A DNA stretch of 64,000 nucleotides, from the NCBI RefSeq assembly GCF_000518705.1, contig NZ_JAEC01000004.1, positions 1 to 64,000 on the forward strand, written 5' to 3'. The notes under the pieces are model-generated. The model worked only from the letters and a program-made list of their open reading frames with translations. It was not told where the DNA came from and made no database searches. The position numbers and the translations under genes are program-made. Source of the DNA: Shewanella colwelliana ATCC 39565 (GTDB lineage: Bacteria; Pseudomonadota; Gammaproteobacteria; Enterobacterales; Shewanellaceae). Shown piece by piece: positions 8,303-17,799 of the stretch; position 1 is the stretch's first letter; each line of letters starts with the position of its first letter.

Positions 8303-9370
8303 TTAAGCGTTACCTTTGACTTTCATGTTGAGCGTTTTAGCAAAGTTCAGCATACGATCTAGCGGTATTAAGGCTTTCTCTCTTAGCGAATCGTCAACAA
8401 AAATCTCATGATCAGAAGGGGTATTGTTGATTAATGCCGATTCAATGGCTTTGAGTCCATTCATTGCCATCCACGGACAATGTGCACAACTTCGACAGGT
8501 TGCACCGTTACCACCAGTTGGTGCTTCAATCAGCGTTTTATTTGGCGCAGCTTGCTGCATCTTGTAAAAAATGCCGCGGTCGGTGGCAACAATAAACATA
8601 TCGTTGTCCATGGTTTGCGCTGCTTTAATCAGCTGACTGGTAGAGCCCACAGCATCGGCCAGCTCTACCACACTAGCGGGCGATTCAGGGTGAACTAACA
8701 CTGCGGCATTGGGGTGTAGCAGCTTGAGCTCTCGCAGTGCTTTAGCTTTAAATTCATCATGGACGATACACTCGCCTTGCCACATCAGCATATCAGCGCC
8801 GGTTTCTTTGGCAATATAGCTACCTAAATGGCGATCTGGCCCCCAAATAATCTTTTTCCCTTCACTGTCTAAGTGCTCAACGATTTCAAGTGCAATACTC
8901 GATGTCACCACCCAATCTGCACGGGCTTTAACAGCCGCTGAAGTATTAGCATAAACCACCACGGTATGATCGGGGTGAGCATCGCAAAACGCCGAGAAGC
9001 TTTCAATTGGGCAACCGACGTCTAATGAACAAGTAGCCTCTAGCGTTGGCATCAATACCGTTTTTTCTGGGCTCAAAATTTTTGAGGTTTCTCCCATAAA
9101 TTTAACACCAGCGACAATAAGGGTTTTAGCTGGGTGGTCACGGCCAAAACGGGCCATCTCGAGCGAATCAGACACGCAGCCGCCAGTCTCTTCGGCTAAA
9201 GCTTGAATTTCAGGGTCGGTATAATAGTGGGCGACCAACACTGCTTCTTTTTCAACCAGCAGCTGTTTAATTCGTGCTTTATACGCCTGCTTATCAGCAT
9301 CGCTTAATGGCACGGGCTTTGGTGGAAAAGGATATTGGATATTTTCAATACTTGGGGCTATCTGACTCAT
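8303..9370 (-). CDS. nadA: Quinolinate synthase NadA
   Basis: NadA condenses iminoaspartate with dihydroxyacetone phosphate to quinolinate in de novo NAD synthesis, using a 4Fe-4S cluster. The protein is about 355 residues, the usual length. Candidate cluster cysteines lie in [10 protein letters not shown] (about residue 114), [10 protein letters not shown] (about 203) and [13 protein letters not shown] (about 293-299). Substrate-binding signatures [11 protein letters not shown] and HPESPASV are present. The ATG at 9370 is chosen over a TTG two codons upstream, though neither has a strong ribosome site. It lies just upstream of the bkd operon on the same strand order, with a terminator between them. 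Confidence 0.95.
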   Translation of the reverse strand: MSQIAPSIENIQYPFPPKPVPLSDADKQAYKARIKQLLVEKEAVLVAHYYTDPEIQALAEETGGCVSDSLEMARFGRDHPAKTLIVAGVKFMGETSKILSPEKTVLMPTLEATCSLDVGCPIESFSAFCDAHPDHTVVVYANTSAAVKARADWVVTSSIALEIVEHLDSEGKKIIWGPDRHLGSYIAKETGADMLMWQGECIVHDEFKAKALRELKLLHPNAAVLVHPESPASVVELADAVGSTSQLIKAAQTMDNDMFIVATDRGIFYKMQQAAPNKTLIEAPTGGNGATCRSCAHCPWMAMNGLKAIESALINNTPSDHEIFVDDSLREKALIPLDRMLNFAKTLNMKVKGNA

Positions 9371-9442
9371 GCTCAAACCAAAGAGTGGGACTAATTAGCG
9401 GCATTATACTTAATCTAATTAGAAAGATTAACCATAGAAACA

Positions 9443-9467
9443 AAAAAGAGCGCATAGCGCTCTTTTT
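9443..9467 (-). terminator. Terminator of the bkd operon
   Basis: AGAGCGC and GCGCTCT pair around a short loop with flanking A- and T-runs, directly after the E2 gene. Confidence 0.8.
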
Positions 9468-9481
9468 ATCACATCCGTTGT

Positions 9482-11029
9482 TTAGCGCATCGCTAACAAC
9501 ATCTCTTGAGGTTGCTCTAGATAGTGCTTCCATAGATTACAGAATCGCGCGATGGTGCCACCATCAATAACACGATGGTCGCCAGACCAACTGATCTGCA
9601 TGATCTTACGTGCCTCGACTTCACCTTTTTCATTAAACCTGGGTAAGGTTTGCAATTTGCCTAACGCAACAATGGCAACCTCTGGCTTATTGATAATAGG
9701 TGTTGCGACGGTACCGCCTAGTGCGCCAATATTCGAGATAGAGATGCTTCCCCCCTTCAAATCTTGTGGTGCGACTCTACCGCTGCGGGCATCTTTAGTT
9801 AGACGGGTAATTTCACTGGCCACATCTAAAATCGACTTTTGCTGCACGTCTTTAACATTGGGCACTAACAATCCCACTTTTGAGTCAACGGCCATGCCAA
9901 TATTGTGAGAACCAACATAGGTTAGCTCGCTGCAATCAGCGTTAACACGACTGTTTATCACGGGGAACTCAGTCAATGCTAATGACATTGCTTTCATGAA
10001 AAATGGCATCATGGTTAGCTTTAACTCATCAGTTGAGTAGCGCTGTTTCATGCTTTCACGCAGTGCCACTAATTCAGTTAAATCTAACTCTTCACAATAG
10101 GTAAAGTGTGGAATAGATGATACTGATTCCATCATCAACTTAGCCATCACCGCCTTGACGCCACGAATGGGTTCGACTCGGTCTCCTGTTGAGACACTCA
10201 ATGTTGAGGTGACTGGTTTAACAGGTTCTGCCTCAGTAATGGCTTTGTTAGCGTTACCGCCGCGATAGCGTTCAACATCTTCTTTATAAACGCGGCCGTG
10301 TTTGCCACTGCCAGGGACAGCTCCCAAGTCAATATCGTAACTGCGTGCTAAACGTCTCACAGCAGGGCTGGCAAGTGCTTTACCCTGCGACGCAGGCTCA
10401 GCTGTTGCTTGAGGCTCGCTATCAGCAAGCGGCTGCTGTTCAACCACCTTAGTTACCAATGGGGCATTTTCGCTTTCCACTTCAATGGCAAATAGCGGCG
10501 AGTGGACACGGGCCAACTGACCTTTACGATAATGTAGCTTAACAACTTTACCGCTCTTGATGGCAGGGATTTGCACCAAGGCTTTATCAGTCATTACATC
10601 GGCAATGGGCTGATCTTCAACGACGACATCGCCCTCTTCCACGAGCCATTCAACCAATTCACATTCGACAATGCCTTCGCCGATATCTGGTAGCAAGAAT
10701 TCTTCAATAGCGGTGCCATGAGTTACAACGTCTGCTGCAGGCGCGCTTTCAACTCCGACTTCAGGTTCGCTTACTACGTTGCTGGTTTCGCCATCAAGCT
10801 CAACAGAGTAAAGAGGGGCGTGCACTTTGGCAATTTCCCCTTTTTTGTAATACAGCTTAGTGATCACACCGCCATGGGGAGCAGGGATCTGGACTAAGGC
10901 TTTATCGGTCATAACGTCAGCGATAGGCTGATCTTCGGTGACAACATCACCCTCGCTCACGAGCCATTCAACAAGCTCGCACTCTACGACCCCTTCCCCA
11001 ATATCGGGCAAAATAAAATCTTTAATCAT
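9482..11029 (-). CDS. bkdB: Branched-chain 2-oxoacid dehydrogenase E2 (lipoamide acyltransferase)
   Basis: This is the core subunit of the complex that oxidises the 2-oxoacids of Val, Leu and Ile to acyl-CoAs. It carries acyl groups on lipoyl-lysines and transfers them to CoA. Two nearly identical lipoyl domains each contain VMTDKALVQIPA (lysines at about 44 and 150). They are followed by a subunit-binding domain (ASPAVRRLARSYDID, about 215-255) and a catalytic domain ending with GDHRVIDGG near residue 487. Two lipoyl domains give 515 residues, longer than one-domain versions. It is the last gene of a three-gene operon, 12 bases after E1 beta. No E3 gene lies here, so lipoamide dehydrogenase must come from elsewhere. 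Confidence 0.93.
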   Translation of the reverse strand: MIKDFILPDIGEGVVECELVEWLVSEGDVVTEDQPIADVMTDKALVQIPAPHGGVITKLYYKKGEIAKVHAPLYSVELDGETSNVVSEPEVGVESAPAADVVTHGTAIEEFLLPDIGEGIVECELVEWLVEEGDVVVEDQPIADVMTDKALVQIPAIKSGKVVKLHYRKGQLARVHSPLFAIEVESENAPLVTKVVEQQPLADSEPQATAEPASQGKALASPAVRRLARSYDIDLGAVPGSGKHGRVYKEDVERYRGGNANKAITEAEPVKPVTSTLSVSTGDRVEPIRGVKAVMAKLMMESVSSIPHFTYCEELDLTELVALRESMKQRYSTDELKLTMMPFFMKAMSLALTEFPVINSRVNADCSELTYVGSHNIGMAVDSKVGLLVPNVKDVQQKSILDVASEITRLTKDARSGRVAPQDLKGGSISISNIGALGGTVATPIINKPEVAIVALGKLQTLPRFNEKGEVEARKIMQISWSGDHRVIDGGTIARFCNLWKHYLEQPQEMLLAMR

Positions 11030-11041
11030 GCCTTTAACTCC

Positions 11042-12019
11042 CTAAAATTTCATTGATGCTTTAATCGCTTCAAAAGTTTTGAGCGCATCAGGCATATATT
11101 CTTTTTCATGAACTAATGGATAAGGCGTGTCCAGTCCGCACACTCGGCTAATGGGTGACTCTAAATAAAGAAAACACTCTTCTTGTATTGTTGCGGCAAT
11201 TTCCCCCGCAAACCCACCCGTGAGCGGTGCTTCATGGTTAATGAGCAGACGGCCTGTTTTCTTTACTGAGGTGGCAACGGTTTCAACATCCCAAGGTGCT
11301 AAGGTTCTTAAGTCAATAATTTCACATGAGATCCCTTTCTTAGCCGCCATTTGAGCCGCTTCTTCAATAATCTCCATCTGCGCGCCCCAAGCTAGTAGGG
11401 TAATATCTTTACCCTCTTTAACCACTTCTGCTTTACCTAACTCGATTTCATAGGCTTCATCAGGGACTTCGCCAACATTGGCACGATAAAGGCGCTTAGG
11501 CTCGAAGAAAATTACTGGGTTTTTGTCTTTAATCGAGGCGAGCAAAAGTCCCTTAGCTTGATAGGCATTACGCGGCACAACGACTTTTAAACCCGCAGTT
11601 TGAGTAAAGTATGCTTCTGGCGACTGAGAGTGATAATGACCACCGGCAATACCACCACCATAAGGGGTACGATAGGTAATGCCCCCAACATCAAATTCGT
11701 TACCGCTGCGGTATCTAAACTTGGCCGACTCATTAACAATTTGGTCAATTGCTGGGAAGATATAATCTGCAAACTGAATCTCAGCAATCGCCGTCATACC
11801 ATTTGAGGCTAAGCCGTTGGCAAATCCAGCGATACCTTGCTCAGTTAACGGGGTATTAAAACAGCGATCTCGGCCAAACTTGTCCTGCAAACCCGATGTT
11901 GCGCGAAATACTCCGCCAAAATGACCAACATCCTCACCAAACAGAACGGCTTTTTCGTCTGTTTCCATTGCGATTCGTAATGCATCATTGATCGCTTGTA
12001 ACATATTAATCTGTGCCAC
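11042..12019 (-). CDS. bkdA2: Branched-chain 2-oxoacid dehydrogenase E1 beta
   Basis: E1 beta pairs with E1 alpha to form the thiamine-diphosphate-dependent decarboxylase that acylates the E2 lipoyl arm. The 325-residue protein has the transketolase-like pyrimidine-binding fold ([18 protein letters not shown] near residue 28, [15 protein letters not shown]) and a C-terminal transketolase domain ([19 protein letters not shown]). The start is GTG at 12019, three bases after the E1 alpha stop codon, which implies translational coupling. Length and motifs match the BCKDH branch rather than pyruvate dehydrogenase, but paralogue specificity cannot be proved from sequence alone. Confidence 0.92.
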   Translation of the reverse strand: MAQINMLQAINDALRIAMETDEKAVLFGEDVGHFGGVFRATSGLQDKFGRDRCFNTPLTEQGIAGFANGLASNGMTAIAEIQFADYIFPAIDQIVNESAKFRYRSGNEFDVGGITYRTPYGGGIAGGHYHSQSPEAYFTQTAGLKVVVPRNAYQAKGLLLASIKDKNPVIFFEPKRLYRANVGEVPDEAYEIELGKAEVVKEGKDITLLAWGAQMEIIEEAAQMAAKKGISCEIIDLRTLAPWDVETVATSVKKTGRLLINHEAPLTGGFAGEIAATIQEECFLYLESPISRVCGLDTPYPLVHEKEYMPDALKTFEAIKASMKF

Positions 12020-12022
12020 GGC

Positions 12023-13201
12023 TTACACTCTCCCTGCACTGTTTGGATAAGAATCAGGATATTTCTTGATATGCTGTTTTAATGACGTTAACTGAGCCTT
12101 AAGACGAGGGGTGGGTTCGTCATAAACATCCTCAATAATGCCATCAAGGCTAGGAACTGGTAGTTTTTCAGCCACTTTAACCGCTGCAAGCACCTCTTGG
12201 CGGTACTTTTCATACAAAGCCACATCGGTTTCTTCAGCAAGCCAGCCTTTGTTCATCATCCATAACTTAAATCGTTTAACAGGATCGTGCTGTTGCCATT
12301 TAGCTTCTTCCTCTTTAGACCGGTAACCAGACGGGTCATCTGACGAAGAGTGAGCGCCAAGACGATAAGTCATCGCTTCAATTAGTACCGGTGCGTTGTG
12401 TTCTAAGGCATAAGCTCTGGCTTGCTGCGTTGCTGCCAGCACGGCCAACATATCATTGCCGTCAACACGTATAGTATGCATTCCGTAACCAACGCCACGA
12501 CTCGCAATGCCATTACCAACGAACTGCTCACTGGTTGGGGTTGAAATCGCATAGCCGTTGTTACGACAGAAGAAGATAGTGGGTGACTTCAGTACAGCAG
12601 CCATGTTTAAGCCAGCATGAAAATCGCCTTCAGAGGCTGCGCCCTCACCGAAATAACAGATAGCGACATTACGCTTACCTTGCATTTTTAAGCTGTAGCC
12701 AACACCAGTAGCTTGTGGGATCTGTGTTGCCAGTGGTGATGAGATAGTCTGATAATTTAACGCCTGACTACCATAATGAATCGGCATCTGGCGGCCTTTA
12801 CCCAGATCTTTCTCATTGCTGAACATCTGATTCATAAACTGTTCAGTGGTAAAGCCACGATAGCGAATGGCTGCATGCTCGCGATACTGGGCCAAAATAA
12901 CATCACCATCATCGAGTGCCGCAACACTGCCAACAATTGAGGCTTCTTCACCTGTACAGGTCATATAGAAGCTGATGCGACCTTGACGCTGCGCGCCAAG
13001 CATCCTTTCATCTAAGACTCGCGTGAACACGCAAGTATCATGGATTTTTTCAGCCAAAGCTTGGTCAATAACGGGCAATACTGCGCTCTCGTAAGCAGTA
13101 CCATCGGCTTGAAGGATCTTTGAAATAGGGATTGAAAGCGAATCCTTATCAAGAAAACTGACTCTGTGGACAGTCTCTGTCGTGCTGTTTGCGTTGCTCA
13201 T
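12023..13201 (-). CDS. bkdA1: Branched-chain 2-oxoacid dehydrogenase E1 alpha
   Basis: First gene of the bkd operon. E1 alpha binds thiamine diphosphate and carries the decarboxylation site. The 392-residue protein shows QGRISFYMTCTGEEASIVGS, the GEGAASEGDFHAGLNMA diphosphate motif (near residue 185) with CRNNGYAIST after it, and the YRLGAHSSSDDPSGYR phosphorylation-loop type segment near residue 285, which is characteristic of branched-chain rather than pyruvate E1. The operon probably starts from a promoter between 13202 and about 13320, where a perfect palindrome is found. Confidence 0.93.
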   Translation of the reverse strand: MSNANSTTETVHRVSFLDKDSLSIPISKILQADGTAYESAVLPVIDQALAEKIHDTCVFTRVLDERMLGAQRQGRISFYMTCTGEEASIVGSVAALDDGDVILAQYREHAAIRYRGFTTEQFMNQMFSNEKDLGKGRQMPIHYGSQALNYQTISSPLATQIPQATGVGYSLKMQGKRNVAICYFGEGAASEGDFHAGLNMAAVLKSPTIFFCRNNGYAISTPTSEQFVGNGIASRGVGYGMHTIRVDGNDMLAVLAATQQARAYALEHNAPVLIEAMTYRLGAHSSSDDPSGYRSKEEEAKWQQHDPVKRFKLWMMNKGWLAEETDVALYEKYRQEVLAAVKVAEKLPVPSLDGIIEDVYDEPTPRLKAQLTSLKQHIKKYPDSYPNSAGRV

Positions 13202-13290
13202 ACCATTCTCTTATCAGCTGAGTATTCTTGTTATCCGATACGAACGATGACACTCGCTCGCCACTCATTTATTTCTACGCGGCCTTAAAC

Positions 13291-13304
13291 TTACGTTAAC
13301 GTAA
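13291..13304. promoter_or_regulatory. 14-bp palindromic operator upstream of the bkd operon
   Basis: TTACGTTAACGTAA is a perfect inverted repeat about 90 bases before bkdA1. Its form resembles the ACGT-containing palindromes described for LiuR, the MerR-family regulator of branched-chain amino acid degradation in gammaproteobacteria. The regulator assignment is from memory and inference. Confidence 0.6.
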
Positions 13305-13398
13305 ACTACCTATCAAGCCAAAGACACCTAATGCGACTAACTAGGCTAGATACTTGTTGTATATCTAGCTTTACATGATGCTTAATGCCATGACCGTA

Positions 13399-14442
13399 CT
13401 AGTCGATATTGCTTGGATCGGCTGGGATCAGGCACAACACAGTTCGCTGACCTACTGGGACATTCGCATTTGGAAATACGATAGATTCGGTCGCGGCTTC
13501 CACTTGAATGTCCATATCGCCATCTTTGGCTAATATGTATCCTTTTGGAAATGCGGTAAAATTCTCAACATTATTGGCAAAGGTAAACTCAAAGTGCTCG
13601 GTCTGCTTGTTGATGGCACGGTTTACTTGATAAAGATTAACCTTAGAGGCATCAAACTCATCACAATCTAACGCTTGTGCAGTCATTAAACGCGTTAGCA
13701 TCTCTTTTAACGCGATAAATCGCGTCATATCATTTTGCCCCATTGGCATCACTTTACCCAGTTCAATAGTAAATGCGTGAGCTTGGTAATTGTTAGAGGA
13801 AAAATAACTGAATGTAGTCGTTGGCTCGTGATGAAACAACACGGTATCGATACCTGACGCAGCCAAGAACATGATCTGTTTTGCGCTATATGCTTTGCCT
13901 TGTCTAAAGGGGTAAATGGCAAATTTTTCATGCTTAGATCCCCTAATGGCTGTATGCAGATCATAGTGTAAGCGCTCTGAGTCGGCGTTTCCTCCAGCAA
14001 AGAATCGATCTACGTACTGCTCTAATTTCTTGGCCCTGACCCGTTCTCCATTAGTTAATCCCTCTCCTTCTGAGTGAGCACCACTGAATAAGCGATTTAA
14101 ATTCTCTTCAATGAATCGGGTGCCGTTATGAATTGCAGGAGGATTGCCTATTAAAAACATAATGCGATGTTTAGCGATCAGTGTCTGCTTAAGAAGCTGA
14201 CTAATCAGTGTATTACATAGTTCTATCGGTGCCGTTTCATTACCGTGAACCGCCGATGACAACACAATATCTTTAGCCGCTATTTGGTCACAATCTTTTG
14301 GGGTAAAAACAATCACACCAGTGTCCCATACCTCTACCTGAGTATGCTTGCCAAGTTCAAAAGCGAATGGCTCAGAGATTGCTTTGGGATTATCAAGGGT
14401 GAACTGTAAAAAGTTTTGATTCTTAATCTGTGCTTGTAACAA
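13399..14442 (-). CDS. astE: Succinylglutamate desuccinylase AstE
   Basis: AstE catalyses the last step of the arginine succinyltransferase (AST) pathway, hydrolysing N-succinylglutamate to succinate and glutamate. It is a zinc-dependent M14-like enzyme. The metal site is visible as [14 protein letters not shown] (HxxE, about residue 73) and the second His in [11 protein letters not shown] (about residue 160). A catalytic Glu is likely in AFTIELGKV. It has 347 residues, the family norm. The start is TTG at 14442, chosen because AAGGAG stands six bases before it. The other ast genes are not in this window. It is divergent from msrA. Confidence 0.93.
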   Translation of the reverse strand: MLQAQIKNQNFLQFTLDNPKAISEPFAFELGKHTQVEVWDTGVIVFTPKDCDQIAAKDIVLSSAVHGNETAPIELCNTLISQLLKQTLIAKHRIMFLIGNPPAIHNGTRFIEENLNRLFSGAHSEGEGLTNGERVRAKKLEQYVDRFFAGGNADSERLHYDLHTAIRGSKHEKFAIYPFRQGKAYSAKQIMFLAASGIDTVLFHHEPTTTFSYFSSNNYQAHAFTIELGKVMPMGQNDMTRFIALKEMLTRLMTAQALDCDEFDASKVNLYQVNRAINKQTEHFEFTFANNVENFTAFPKGYILAKDGDMDIQVEAATESIVFPNANVPVGQRTVLCLIPADPSNID

Positions 14443-14643
14443 GTAAAGCTCCTTAATTTAAATCATTTCTGACACTTATTCTGGTGTGCCTTAGCTAGAA
14501 ATGACTCCTTGAATTTATTTTCGACTTTTTTTTCTGCCTGAATAGTACCACTTAACGTGTTAATCAGCCATTTATCCACTCAATGGAAAAGGATAAATGC
14601 GAAATTTAACAGTTGCAATTTATGAAAAATTACCACAACATAA

Positions 14644-14675
14644 AGCCGTCTAGCCATCTAAACGTTTAAACATCT
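14644..14675. promoter_or_regulatory. Four tandem MetJ-like met boxes
   Basis: Four contiguous 8-mers read AGCCGTCT, AGCCATCT, AAACGTTT and AAACATCT. Against the MetJ consensus AGACGTCT they match at 7, 6, 6 and 6 of 8 positions, in exact 8-bp register. MetJ binds such tandem boxes cooperatively with S-adenosylmethionine as corepressor. The site lies 50 bases before msrA and about 200 before the divergent astE, so msrA is the likely target. Confidence 0.7.
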
Positions 14676-14725
14676 ATTTAGGCTGGCAGTAATTGTAAAT
14701 AGTGGATCAGAAAGTGGAGTAAATT

Positions 14726-15205
14726 ATGGCCATCGCAACATTTGGTGCAGGGTGTTTTTGGGGTGTTGAGTACTTTTTTAAGCAAATTGAAGGCGTCGAC
14801 TCAGCAACTTGTGGCTATATGGGCGGCAACGACGCTACGACAACGTACGAAGAGGTCAAAGCGGGCGCGACTGGCCACGCTGAAGTGGTACAAGTAGAGT
14901 TTGACGAACAAGCCGTTAGTTTCGACGAGCTATTAGCCGTATTTTGGTCTAACCATAACCCCACCCAGCTGAATATGCAGGGCGGCGATATTGGAAACCA
15001 GTACCGAAGCTGCATATTTTTCCACAATAGCGAACAGAAAGCGCAAGCTGAAGCATCAAAGTTGGCGTTAACACGCAGCGGAAAATGGGGACTCAGACAT
15101 ATCGTCACTGAAATCGTACCTGTGCTGACCTTCCACCAAGCCGAAGACTATCACCAAAATTATCTCGAAAAGAATGAACTACCAAGTTGTCACCTTACCT
15201 ATTAG
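14726..15205 (+). CDS. msrA: Peptide-methionine (S)-S-oxide reductase MsrA
   Basis: MsrA repairs oxidised methionine by reducing the S-form of methionine sulfoxide in proteins, at the expense of thioredoxin. The GCFWGVE active-site motif with the catalytic Cys is at residues 9-15. NQYRSCIFF (about 92-100) and HQAEDYHQNYL (about 136-146) are further conserved parts. The length of 159 residues matches the short MsrA class without an MsrB fusion. A GGAG ribosome site precedes the ATG. The MetJ-like boxes upstream suggest repression when methionine or SAM is plentiful. Confidence 0.95.
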   Translation: MAIATFGAGCFWGVEYFFKQIEGVDSATCGYMGGNDATTTYEEVKAGATGHAEVVQVEFDEQAVSFDELLAVFWSNHNPTQLNMQGGDIGNQYRSCIFFHNSEQKAQAEASKLALTRSGKWGLRHIVTEIVPVLTFHQAEDYHQNYLEKNELPSCHLTY

Positions 15206-15223
15206 AGGACGACAAATAGCATT

Positions 15224-15256
15224 AAAAAAGCCAGTTTAATCTAAACTGGCTTTTTA
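15224..15256. terminator. Bidirectional terminator between msrA and pgm
   Basis: AAAAGCCAGTTTA and TAAACTGGCTTTT form a 13-bp stem with a 3-base loop, with A- and T-runs on both sides, between two convergent genes. Confidence 0.9.
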
Positions 15257-15283
15257 GTTTCTTCGAATGCGCATACCTAAGCA

Positions 15284-16942
15284 CTAGTCACTCAGCATAG
15301 CCGCTATCATAGTTTGTGCTTCACCCAGCACAGATTCTAAATGCGCTTCGTCGACAAAACTCTCACCATAAACCTTAAACAAGGCTTCAGTGCCCGATGG
15401 TCTTGCCGCAAACCAAGCACGATCGGTAATAACTTTAATTCCACCGATGGCCGCTTTATTTCCAGGCGCATGAGTTAACACCTGTTTAATTGAATCGCCT
15501 GCCAGAGTATCACTTCCAAGCTGCGCAGTTGAAACAGTGTTCGCGATGAGTTGATTAAATTTCTGCTTTCGTTTCTGTGTGACCGGATTATCAATACGAC
15601 GATAATAGCTTTCGCCATGGCGCTCGACCATTTGCTGATAACGCTCTGCAGGTGTCTGCCCGGTCACAGCAAGTATTTCTGCTGCCAGCAGGGCTAAAAT
15701 AAAGCCATCTTTATCGGTACACCAGGTTTGGCCATCACGACGTAAAAACGCAGCGCCAGCACTCTCTTCTCCGCCAAAACCAAACTCGCCTGTGGCTAAG
15801 CCATCCACAAACCATTTAAAGCCCACTGGCACCTCACATAAGGTACGCTGCTGTTCGCAACAGACTTTATCTATCATGGTGCTAGATACTAAGGTTTTGC
15901 CAATTAACAATCCCTTGTCCCATTGAGGCCTATGTGTCAATAGATATTCAATCGCCACGGCAAGGAAGTGATTGGGATTCATTAAACCCGTTGACGGACA
16001 CACAATACCATGCCGATCATAATCAGGGTCGTTACCAACACAGAGATCAAACCTATCTTGATGGGCGAGCAGTCCTGCCATTGCATACGGCGATGAACAG
16101 TCCATGCGGATCTTGCCATCTTTATCTAAAGTCATAAAGCCGAAGGTCGGGTCGACACGGTCATTCACCAATTCGACATTAACGCCATAGCGCTGGGCGA
16201 TCTTTTCCCAATAATGAATACCTGAACCACCTAGTGGATCAACGCCAATACGCACACCCGCTTTGGCGATAGCCGCCATATCAATAACACTGTCGAGTTC
16301 GTCAACATAGGCACTCATTAAATCCACGGGTTCAATCAGTGATGTTTTGAGCGCTACGTCATAACTGAGACGCTTTACCCCTTCAAGACGTTGGCTTAAA
16401 TAATGGTTAGCACGCTGCTCAATCCAATGGGTGATAGTCCCTTCTGCTGGCCCACCGTGTGGCGGATTATATTTAATGCCACCGTCTTGTGGCGGGTTAT
16501 GAGACGGCGTGAGGATGAGCCCATCACACAAGGGCTGACCACTTTGACGGTTTGCGCCGACAATACTGTGCGACACCACTGGCGTCGGGGTGAACTCGTC
16601 GTCTTGCGCGACGCGGACATTAACGCCATTGCCCGTGAGTACTTCCAAAGCGGATAAATAGGCAGCTTGGGATAGCGCATGGGTATCAATGCCGAGATAC
16701 AGTGCGCCTGTAATACCAGCATCACGACGATAGTCGACAGTTGCCTGCACGATGGCAAGAATATGGGCCTCATTAAAACTTTTGTTAAATGCACAACCTC
16801 GATGGCCGGAGGTGCCAAATGTGACCCGCTGCGCCTCAACGTCCACATCAGGCATTAGTCGATAATAATGACTCATTAACTTGGGGATATTGACCAAATC
16901 CGTTTGTTTCGCTGCCTGACCGGCGCGCTCATGTATCGCCAA
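15284..16942 (-). CDS. pgm: Phosphoglucomutase (alpha-D-glucose-specific)
   Basis: Pgm interconverts glucose 1-phosphate and glucose 6-phosphate, linking maltodextrin and polysaccharide metabolism to glycolysis. Its 552 residues include TFGTSGHRG at the start, the phosphoserine loop TPSHNPPQDGG (near residue 148), the metal-binding loop NDPDYDRHG (near 305), the sugar-recognition GGEESAG (near 394) and the phosphate-binding ARPSGTEALFKVYGES near the C-terminus. It follows seqA by 45 bases on the same strand, the same order as in enterobacteria, and probably forms an operon with it. Confidence 0.96.
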   Translation of the reverse strand: MAIHERAGQAAKQTDLVNIPKLMSHYYRLMPDVDVEAQRVTFGTSGHRGCAFNKSFNEAHILAIVQATVDYRRDAGITGALYLGIDTHALSQAAYLSALEVLTGNGVNVRVAQDDEFTPTPVVSHSIVGANRQSGQPLCDGLILTPSHNPPQDGGIKYNPPHGGPAEGTITHWIEQRANHYLSQRLEGVKRLSYDVALKTSLIEPVDLMSAYVDELDSVIDMAAIAKAGVRIGVDPLGGSGIHYWEKIAQRYGVNVELVNDRVDPTFGFMTLDKDGKIRMDCSSPYAMAGLLAHQDRFDLCVGNDPDYDRHGIVCPSTGLMNPNHFLAVAIEYLLTHRPQWDKGLLIGKTLVSSTMIDKVCCEQQRTLCEVPVGFKWFVDGLATGEFGFGGEESAGAAFLRRDGQTWCTDKDGFILALLAAEILAVTGQTPAERYQQMVERHGESYYRRIDNPVTQKRKQKFNQLIANTVSTAQLGSDTLAGDSIKQVLTHAPGNKAAIGGIKVITDRAWFAARPSGTEALFKVYGESFVDEAHLESVLGEAQTMIAAMLSD

Positions 16943-16987
16943 AATGGACTCCTAGAAAGTATGACAAAGACCCTACGATGCTACGGC

Positions 16988-17536
16988 CTAAATGTTACCA
17001 ATAATCGTTTTGATATCACTCTCTGGCACACTAAATTGAGCCAACACCTCACTGAGGATAGTACGCTTCTTTGCGGTATTATTATTAGTCGTGACCCAAA
17101 AACCACTGTTGCCAATCTCTTTAGGGTTGGCAGATTTGCTTGCCTTAAGTAGCTGTTCTTTTGAGGTAGCGAAATAGAGGCGATCGCGCCCTTGGATCTG
17201 CAACACTTGATCAAACTGGTTTGGCGCTGCGCTATAAATAGTCTCTAATGAAAATAAAAATCGACCTACGGCCCCTTTTTGTTCGGCAAGTTGTTCGCTG
17301 TCGATAGCAATCGCCAAGGGGGTTGATGATTCGCTAGGCGCGGTATCGTTGACCTGTTCACTCGGCGTCACTTTATCCATGCTAGGCTGACTAATCTGTT
17401 TAGGCGTAGCAACAGGTACTGCTTCCACATCTAAGCCAAGCAGTCGACGCAGGATCTCAGAAGCACTCTCCCCTATGCGTTCGGTTTTCCCTGCGATATG
17501 GCGATACAATTCTTCATCAACCTCAATATATTTCAT
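16988..17536 (-). CDS. seqA: Replication initiation negative modulator SeqA
   Basis: SeqA binds hemimethylated GATC sites, sequesters oriC and restrains re-initiation. The N-terminal oligomerisation part reads MKYIEVDEELYRHIAGKTER and then GESASEILRRLLGL. The C-terminal DNA-binding domain includes LYFATSKEQLLKASKSANPK and GFWVTTNNNTAKKR. A variable Ser/Thr/Pro/Gln-rich linker joins them (about residues 40-85). The ATG at 17536 is chosen by comparison with the known family start MK-IEVD; an in-frame ATG two codons upstream is also possible. It has 182 residues, close to the E. coli protein. A Dam methylase is implied elsewhere in the genome. Confidence 0.95.
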   Translation of the reverse strand: MKYIEVDEELYRHIAGKTERIGESASEILRRLLGLDVEAVPVATPKQISQPSMDKVTPSEQVNDTAPSESSTPLAIAIDSEQLAEQKGAVGRFLFSLETIYSAAPNQFDQVLQIQGRDRLYFATSKEQLLKASKSANPKEIGNSGFWVTTNNNTAKKRTILSEVLAQFSVPESDIKTIIGNI

Positions 17537-17587
17537 GACCAAAATCTTCCTTAAATAGTGAAAGTTAACGCATTATTATTGTTTGTG

Positions 17588-17679
17588 GATCAGCAAAATG
17601 ATCTTAGCAAGTGTATGTCATCTATCCCCCCATAATAAAGAGGCATTGACATAAAAGTGTCCTAGATCCCTATTCGATC
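17588..17679. promoter_or_regulatory. Two helically phased GATC pairs upstream of seqA
   Basis: GATC occurs at 17588, 17600, 17665 and 17676, giving two pairs spaced 12 and 11 bases, about one helical turn. SeqA prefers paired GATCs on one face of the helix, so autoregulation or sequestration of this divergent promoter region is possible. Confidence 0.4.
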
Positions 17680-17799
17680 AAAAAAAGGCCGTGCGTTTGA
17701 TGAAAAACTACTCAAACTTCTTCGTATCGATTTCATAGTACTGTTATTTGCTCAAGTTTACAGGCACAATTTGAACAAATTTTTAATGACGAATCATCC

